Below are positions 57,902 through 64,000 of a DNA stretch of 64,000 bases, piece by piece (within the stretch, counting starts at the first letter, position 1; each line of letters starts with the position of its first letter). This DNA comes from Rhododendron vialii. Lineage: Eukaryota > Streptophyta > Magnoliopsida > Ericales > Ericaceae. The notes under the pieces are model-generated. The model did no database searches and had not been told where the DNA came from. It worked only from the letters and a program-made list of their open reading frames with translations. Position numbers and translations under genes: made by a program. The stretch covers positions 46,838,501 to 46,902,500 of the forward strand of contig NC_080557.1 of the NCBI RefSeq assembly GCF_030253575.1. Direction: 5' to 3'.

Positions 57902-59218
57902 ATTGACTACTGTCAAATGTCAATTATTGCAAATATGATACAGGTGTCAAGAATCTACTATAACTCCTTGTTGCCACATATCCAATTGGTGGTTAATGCT
58001 CGAGAAGAAAAAAAAAATCCGAAAATGGCAAGCTCTTTCAATTGCTCGCGCAACTTAGACATGCCAAATCGGACTAAACAAGGCATGACAAACGATTGCC
58101 AAGGCATGCTCAAGATGGCCTTTGAAACACTTTCTATGCCCGATAAAAAAAAAATTTGTTTGGTCATCGTGCCCTGCTTTTTGGGGTTAGAGATAACTTA
58201 TTTAATTTAAGTAGATCAAGGAATATTATATCAAAATGATTCCTGCTGCATTAGAAAATGAATAACCCCACATGCAAACTTTCGAAAGTCTCAATGTGCA
58301 AAGGGCAAGAAAGACAACACATACCAATAATTTACTAAGAATATATCTTTAAACTAAAAAAATAGAGGACTACTCGATTGAAACTTCTACGTTGTTCTAG
58401 TACTTTCTAAAATTCATAGCGCATTATAAACTGTAAAGATACTGTTCGCGTGATATTTACTAAGAATATATCTTTAAACTAAAAAACATAGAGGACTACA
58501 CGGATGAACCTTCTGCGTTGTTCTAGTACTTTCTAAAACTCATAGTGCATGACAACTGTAAAGATACTGTTCGCGTAATATTTACTATGTTGTTTAAAGA
58601 GTTATGCGTCAAGTGATGTTCTTGCATCACTTTCCATACGTGGCCATTTTTTCTTCTTTTTTCTAGGTCGTACTTGGCATATATATTTTTTATTTTTATG
58701 GATAGAGATAACACACTACATTTTTCTTTGAAGTAGATCGAGCCATACTATATTGAAATGATAAGTGTACTGATGTGCGCCTAGTGTTAGACAATATCTA
58801 ACTTGGAAAGTCTAATTGTGCAAAGGAGCGAAAGAAGATGCACTATCAATATATTTTATATTCAAATAGTGTACTTATCATACGTGTTTATACTGTTGAA
58901 TAAAACTTTAACATTATTTTGTATCGGTGTTGAATGAAGCTTCTACATTATTTTAGGAGTAATAAATATGCCGAGTCATATAACCAAGCGGGGGCCTCCT
59001 ATATTTAACCTTATCCAGTTCTCCTCTTAACCAACAAAAAATGGGAATTTGCTAAATTTGGATGGCCATAACCTCTAATATAGCAGGCAGATTTAACATT
59101 GGCCAAAATAAAAGTAATATCTAGAGTACTAGACCCAAGTCTTTTGTGGAGAAGATAATTTTTGTTTGGCAGACGTGATGTGAATATGATATATACATGG
59201 AGATAGTTTTGAATCTAT
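57902..59218. other. Intergenic with one tandem duplication
   Basis: No gene is supported. The two-copy repeat at 58331-58583 is listed separately. The rest is A/T-rich. Confidence 0.5.
58331..58583. repeat. Two-copy tandem repeat of about 127 bp
   Basis: Both units start ATTTACTAAGAATATATCTT and contain GTTGTTCTAGTACTTTCTAA and GTAAAGATACTGTTCGCGT. Confidence 0.9.
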
Positions 59219-59750
59219 GTATTCTTGACGAATAAATGCAGTAAAATAGCACCCAATTTAAAAAAATTCCAGAATAAAATAATTAAAAAAACCATGTTTT
59301 CCCACATCGAAATGGAGCGTAACACCAACCGCGACTTGACCAACAGCCTGCGATATTCAACATGCTATAAGATTAAATTTTAGAGGGGCCAAAGCTAAAG
59401 CGAAAAAAAAATAAAAATTCAACCTCAAATTAGCGGAGATCCTTAATAGCAATGTTTTAAAATTCCAAAGCAGGAACCACAATTCCTAACTTTCTAATGC
59501 TCATCAAAATGAACATATCCATAGTTTAGAAGGCAAAAAAAATAAAAAATAAAACACGGAGTATTAATCAACTTAAACCTATCACATGCAAATTGAGTTT
59601 TTTTTTTTTACACTTCAAATGTATTCCTGAATAAAAGCACTAAAATACCACCCAATTAATTTTTCTCTAAAAAACAACAAAATTAGAAAAATCAGTTTTT
59701 TTAACATCCAAACGGAGCGCAACACTGAGACCGCGACTTGACCAACCACC
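59219..59750. repeat. Dispersed duplication flanking the 59.7-kb hAT-type element
   Basis: A block of about 130 bp (TAAAATA.CACCCAATT, GCGACTTGACCAAC) occurs at about 59219-59348 and again at about 59621-59750. The sequence between (59349-59620) is A/T-rich with nothing recognised. The right copy is the insertion site of the hAT-type element. Confidence 0.65.
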
Positions 59751-59756
59751 TGGGAA

Positions 59757-60417
59757 TAGGGATGGCCATCTTGGCCGATCCGTCCGTATCCGATCCGTTA
59801 TCCGTCCCGAACGAATCGGATTTTTCGGATATCGGGGCGGATTCGGATTTATTTTTCAAAAAAAATTCGGAGATCGGATCGGATTCGGAGGTAAGTCTGC
59901 CTCCAATCCGATCCACCCTGAATCCGATATCCGATCCGCCCCGAATTCGATATCTGATCCACCTCTGAATATCCGACTATATAAATACCTCTTATTTTTT
60001 TGTTAGTCAATAGTCAGTCTCCTACCCAATTGACTCCACTTCACACAACCCTCCTTGCCCATGACTTCTCCCCCTTCTCTCTCTCCTCCCCAACCCGCCT
60101 CCCCCTCTTTAAAAAAAAACCCTCCGGCAACGGAGAGATGCGGCAATCTCCTCTCAGGAACGCGGTAGCGAGACTCCCTCTCCATGTTACTTTTATTTTT
60201 TTTATTTTTTTTCAATCTGAGTTTTTTTTTTATCGAGTTCTAATCTGTTTTTTTTTCTCCCCAAATTCGGATTCGGATATCCGTTCCCCGTGCGGATCGG
60301 GGATGGAGGATAAAAATATAATCCGTTCGGAGTTCGGGGCGGATTCAAAGGGCGGGTGGAGGGTTCGGATTCGGATATTGCAATATCCGCTTCCGATCCG
60401 TCCCGTTGCCATCCCTA
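59757..60417. mobile_element. hAT-type non-autonomous element (661 bp)
   Basis: The ends TAGGGATGG and CCATCCCTA are complementary and flanked by an exact 8-bp duplication CCTGGGAA (59749-59756 and 60418-60425). Subterminal regions hold many GGATTCGGAT/ATCCGATCC repeats. The centre (about 59975-60200) has different composition, with a TATATAAATACC box, a CT-rich leader-like run and ATG-containing GC-rich text, and might be captured host promoter or leader DNA. Confidence 0.9.
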
Positions 60418-60483
60418 CCTGGGAAAACGCTTTTCCTCTCCTTTTGAGAATAAGTTAGGTTTGGACGAGGCTATCGATCTATG

Positions 60484-60900
60484 GGTCCTATCGTGCGTTT
60501 ATTGCGGTAATTATTGTTTATCTTGTAGGGTCCGTAGAATAGTATATTTATGCAACAAATCAGTTTTGTTGGATGTCGATAGGTATATCAAAAATTAAAT
60601 TTTGGTTAGATAAAATAAACAGTCATAGATATTTTAACTTAAAAATTATTGACAGAATTCCAGCATTGACATTTCAAATATACCCGCAAAGGGACTACTA
60701 CGCCCGCATCATGGACATTTTAACTTAAAAATTATTGACAGAATCTAGGCCATCTGTGTTTATATACAAAAATTCAATAATTTAATTTTTGATATACTTA
60801 TCAATGTCCAATCAAACTAATTTTTTTGCATGAATACATTAATTTGCGGGATCTATAAAATAAATAATTCAAATTATCGCAATGAATGCACGATGGGGCT
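60484..60900. mobile_element. A/T-rich fold-back element, copy 2
   Basis: The arms share TTATCTTGTAGGGTCCG, GATGTCGATAGGTATATCAA and AATTAAATTTTGGTTAG with their complements on the right (AATTTTTGATATACTTATCA, GCGGGATCTATAAAATAAAT). Related to 55896-56206. The centre holds a 28-bp segment starting ATTTTAACTTAAAAATTATT twice (about 60630 and 60718) around about 60 bp of unrelated sequence. Confidence 0.7.
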
Positions 60901-61320
60901 CACAATCGGAGGAGAAACCCAATGGTTTCCATCTCGTCCGAAAATACTCACTCCATCCCAATTTATTTGTTTATTAGATTTTCAAAAACTACCCTTTTAA
61001 CTTTAATTACGTTGTAAATTTAAAAGGGGTATAATTGAAACTTCACCCATTTCTATAATCTTGAAAAATTAAAAATTTGGGACATTCCAATAAGGAAACA
61101 TGAGCAAAAATTAAGGAAACATTTGAAGTGTAAAAAAAAAAAACTACGCATTTGTGTTAATTTTTTGTCAGCAAACAAAAAATTACGGACGGCTTTTCTC
61201 TTTCCTTTTTTCGCGCTATTCTGTTAATTTTCCGCTCTCTTTCAATTCACTCATCCTCATGACAGCTCTCTCTCTCTCTCTCTAAAAACCTCGCCAGTTC
61301 TCGTAAGCATCTGTCAACAG
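60901..61320. other. Upstream region of the PP2C gene
   Basis: The first part (about 60948-61110) resembles a decayed Stowaway end (CACTCCATCCCAATTTATTTG shortened to CTCCATCCCAATTTATTTG). A CT microsatellite at 61266-61283 lies in the probable leader, about 40 bp before the start codon. No clear TATA box was chosen. Confidence 0.4.
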
Positions 61321-64000
61321 ATGAAGAAGAAGAGATGCGGAATTCACCTGGTCCTGCTAGGGTTCCTTCTTTGCTTACCAATGCGCATTCAAGGAGAATC
61401 GTCGACGTGCTTGATGGTGTACAGAGAAGGCGGTGCTCTGGCTGTGTTTCAGTCCCCAAAATGCCCTCGCTGGAAGCTCTCGGATTATTCCGCTTCACCG
61501 CCTACGGCGAGGTGTCAGTCGGCTACGCATCAGGGGCTGCGGAAGTCTCAGGAGGATCGCACCCTCTGCGTCCTTGATCTTCGGATTCCCTTTCCCGGTA
61601 GCAACATATTTTTCCTAGTTTTTTTTTTCTGATTTGGTTCGAAATATTAGGTAAGGAACTGAAAAGACACAATTATCACTAAGAATGATATCGTTCACGA
61701 TCTTAGTCACATCATCCTTATGACCCTCCGCCAGTGCTCTCAATACCCACTCTTGCGAATTTTAGTAGTTTGAGAGCGAATTTTAGGAGTCTGAGATGTT
61801 TTCTAATGACGTTTTTGATGTAAACACATATATAATGACATTTTTTGTCGGAATACTTTTGTGAATGCTGTGACGATAAATACGATGCAAGGTATATATG
61901 GTGCTACCTATTTAGAATTAGAGCCTTTTGTGTTCAAATAGTTGGATACATAAATATTATTTATAACGTATCCACAACGTGTGGCGTCCTCCAATTTTTT
62001 AAAATTGTGCGTCGAAGTGTCGGTGTCATATCATGTCAGGTTGCGTGTCCGTGTCGGTGCTACATAGGGTTCAGGATAGTGAAAGTATGCTTGAAAACCA
62101 ACCGCAAGGGGCTTGGAATGGTTGTCAGGCTTGAAACTTAGTTACTTGTCACTTCCTATGTCTGAGATTTGAAATCTCCTAGGTGTTATCAACTCAATTA
62201 GGTCCAGCAAGTCTATTGGACGAGTCTATACGGGGCTTTGCTCTGGGGTAAAATGAGACCCCGCTTTATGAAAAAAGTATTCTTAAGACCCCTAGTTCAA
62301 GAGGGAAACAAAATCAAATAACGAACATATCCATCTGCCCCTAATCTTTCTTGTCTAGTTCTCTTTCTTCTTTATTTTGTATATATTATTTATCATCCAG
62401 AATTGAAGAAAAAGTTGCTAATATTTGTTATATATATTCTTCAACAACTTTTACGCTTGAATAGGTGTTAGTCCAATTTCCAAGACAGGTCGCCTATATT
62501 TTTTTTGAAAAAAGAGGAGAAATGAGATCAAGCTTATGTTTATGTTTGTGTCTGTATAACCTTGCAATCGAAGGATCTAAAAGTAAATTTGAAATACAAT
62601 ACAAGACTCTGTAGTGTCGGGGCATGTGGAGGCGGATCTTGTTATTGTGATATGAGGACTTCTCATGATGGCTAGACTCTAATATGTTATTGAGATAGTG
62701 TTCATGACAAGGCTAATATTGATGAGAAGGATATAACTTACGAGTTATAACTTGCAACAATTAATTAAAATGTCTTTAGAGTTCCAACTAGACTATCTAA
62801 ATTTTCGGTTTCTAGTCTGGTGTTGGACATATTGCAGGTTGGATTAAGTTCAATTTTGGTTACTCCACTTACTGAGAATGATAGCAAGGATGCAATTGCA
62901 AACAAAAATATGAAGAAATATACTTTTCCTGGTTTTGATCTCATGAATATTAGCTGATAAGCTGACGATGATTTGCGTTTTATGGCCTATTAGGTGAGTA
63001 CTAACTCTCATAAATTTTGTGTTGATGATGAAGCAGGTCCTTCAGGACTTACAGAGGTTATAGTTGGTATCATGGCTGTTTTTGATGGTCATAATGGTGC
63101 TGAAGCCAGTGAGATGGCTTCAAAGCTATTGCTAGAGTATTTCGTGTTGCATACGTATTTTCTTCTTGACAGCACGTTTTTGTTTATATCGAAAAGGTCC
63201 GTGGGGATGTTGCCAGATAACGAAGAACCTTATCTTACTTTTCAAGCAATTAATTGGGAAGATGTTGGGAATTGGCATGCATCAGATCATGAAAGGTGAG
63301 TTCTCTTTCCCAACCTCCTTAATTTTTGTGTATGGGCCCACTTTGTGCATACTATATCGTAGTGAGAGGTTATAGTTAACGCACAATTGGTCTCAGCAAG
63401 TTTTTTGCCTAACTTGTTCCCCATATAGAAAAATGGTTCATTGCTTGCATATAGGAGGAATGAGTATTGAATAGGCTTATAGCATGTTTGGACCTGCTAG
63501 TGTTGAATATTCCTCAAACAACTAACATAATCATGATGAGTGAATCGTTGTTCACTTATTCAAATGCACGGGACAACATTAAATTTGAACTGCATCTAGA
63601 ACTTGCTCGTAATGGTGTTGGTGTCCAAAACTGAGATGTCATTTTTCTATATTTCAGCAATTAGCTTTCTGATGCTCAGATGGTTAGGTGGAATACATGT
63701 TAATTATGTCATTTCTTTGAAGTGTTTCTCTTATTAAAGTTGACTTAGTAGTTCACTCATATGTACACTGATTTAGTTTTCTGGGGTTGTCCGGTCATGA
63801 AATGTCTGTTTGGCGACCTAAAACCTTTTGTTATCTAAAAGGGCCTGAAGTGTTGTAACTTTGAGCTATTATGGTATGTATGTACGTGTCTATGCAAGTA
63901 ATAAAGTTTTGAACGACTTCGTAGGTTTAAGCTAACATCATCTGCGATCTTTAGTGGATCTTTTCACTTGGAAATTTTGAAGGAATCATTACTGAGGGCA
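61321..64000 (+). CDS. Protein phosphatase 2C 51-like, 5' part (partial)
   Basis: Three exons are visible: 61321-61597, 63037-63295 and 63925 to the window end; their phases agree. The protein starts MKKKRCGIHLVLLGFLLCLP, a signal-peptide or signal-anchor stretch. It continues with a Cys-containing plant-specific segment (YREGGALAVFQSPKCPRWKL, KSQEDRTLC) and then the PP2C core VGIMAVFDGHNGAEASEMAS, whose D109 and G110 belong to the first metal-binding motif. PP2C enzymes are Mg/Mn-dependent Ser/Thr phosphatases. The combination of a hydrophobic start and this wording matches the plant PP2C 51 group. The catalytic C-terminal part is beyond the right edge, so activity cannot be judged. Intron 1 is 1.44 kb and contains no recognised element. 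Confidence 0.9.

Noticed and set aside
59738..60458. Frames across the 59.7-kb element (D/S/P-rich)
   Set aside because: They follow GGATTCGGAT subterminal repeats of a hAT-type element with exact 8-bp duplication.

Overview
The window is nuclear DNA from a flowering plant, very probably a eudicot. The evidence is intron-rich genes with GT-AG introns, plant-specific families (an INDETERMINATE-domain zinc finger, a class A6b heat-stress factor, a plant PP2C), a nuclear tRNA-Glu, and a dense load of plant repeats (SINEs, LINE remnants, hAT and Stowaway MITEs, a TRIM, a solo LTR, long TA/GA microsatellites). I could not place it in a family from the sequence alone. An asterid is only a weak guess.

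Five protein-coding genes and one tRNA can be supported. From left to right they are: the 3' half of a SEC24-like COPII coat gene (+, 270-3057, running off the left edge); tRNA-Glu(UUC) (+, 20161-20232); a complete JmjC-oxygenase gene of the JMJ31 type (+, 21565-31234, 15 exons, 545 aa); a complete INDETERMINATE-domain C2H2 factor (-, 42381-37288, 3 exons, 474 aa); a complete heat-stress transcription factor of the A6b type (-, 52808-50978, 2 exons, 377 aa) with consensus heat-shock elements upstream; and the 5' part of a PP2C-51-like phosphatase (+, 61321 to the right edge). For all of these except the open-ended SEC24 and PP2C genes, exon phases sum to an intact frame from ATG to stop. The genes are unrelated and are not an operon-like unit. 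They cover secretion, oxygenase or chromatin chemistry, transcription, heat response and dephosphorylation.

The space between genes is mostly mobile DNA. 3-10 kb holds a SINE with target-site duplication, two adjacent fold-back elements bounded by GT/TA/GA microsatellites, a second SINE, and two copies of a hairpin element. 10.8-13.9 kb is a degenerate LINE split by a 2.5-kb solo LTR with a CATCC duplication. 15.3-17 kb holds a near-perfect small hairpin followed by a four-copy satellite with a unit of about 320 bp. 17.4-18.2 kb is a MITE with a GC-rich fold-back nested in it. 33.7-36.2 kb has two hAT-type elements with exact 8-bp duplications plus relatives. 47.5-48.5 kb is an AATTCACACC minisatellite. 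53.6-60.9 kb holds a second copy of the GC-rich fold-back, another A/T-rich fold-back family in two copies, a LINE-derived retroposon with an 11-bp duplication containing a tandem TRIM, and a 661-bp hAT-type element.

The most useful leads are the small hairpin at 15.3 kb, the heat-shock elements in the heat-factor gene's own upstream region, the fold-back families, the tandem TRIM inside a LINE-like retroposon, the internal duplication in the large JMJ31 intron, and an orphan exon-like fragment at 33.2 kb. I found no sign of a new multi-gene system.
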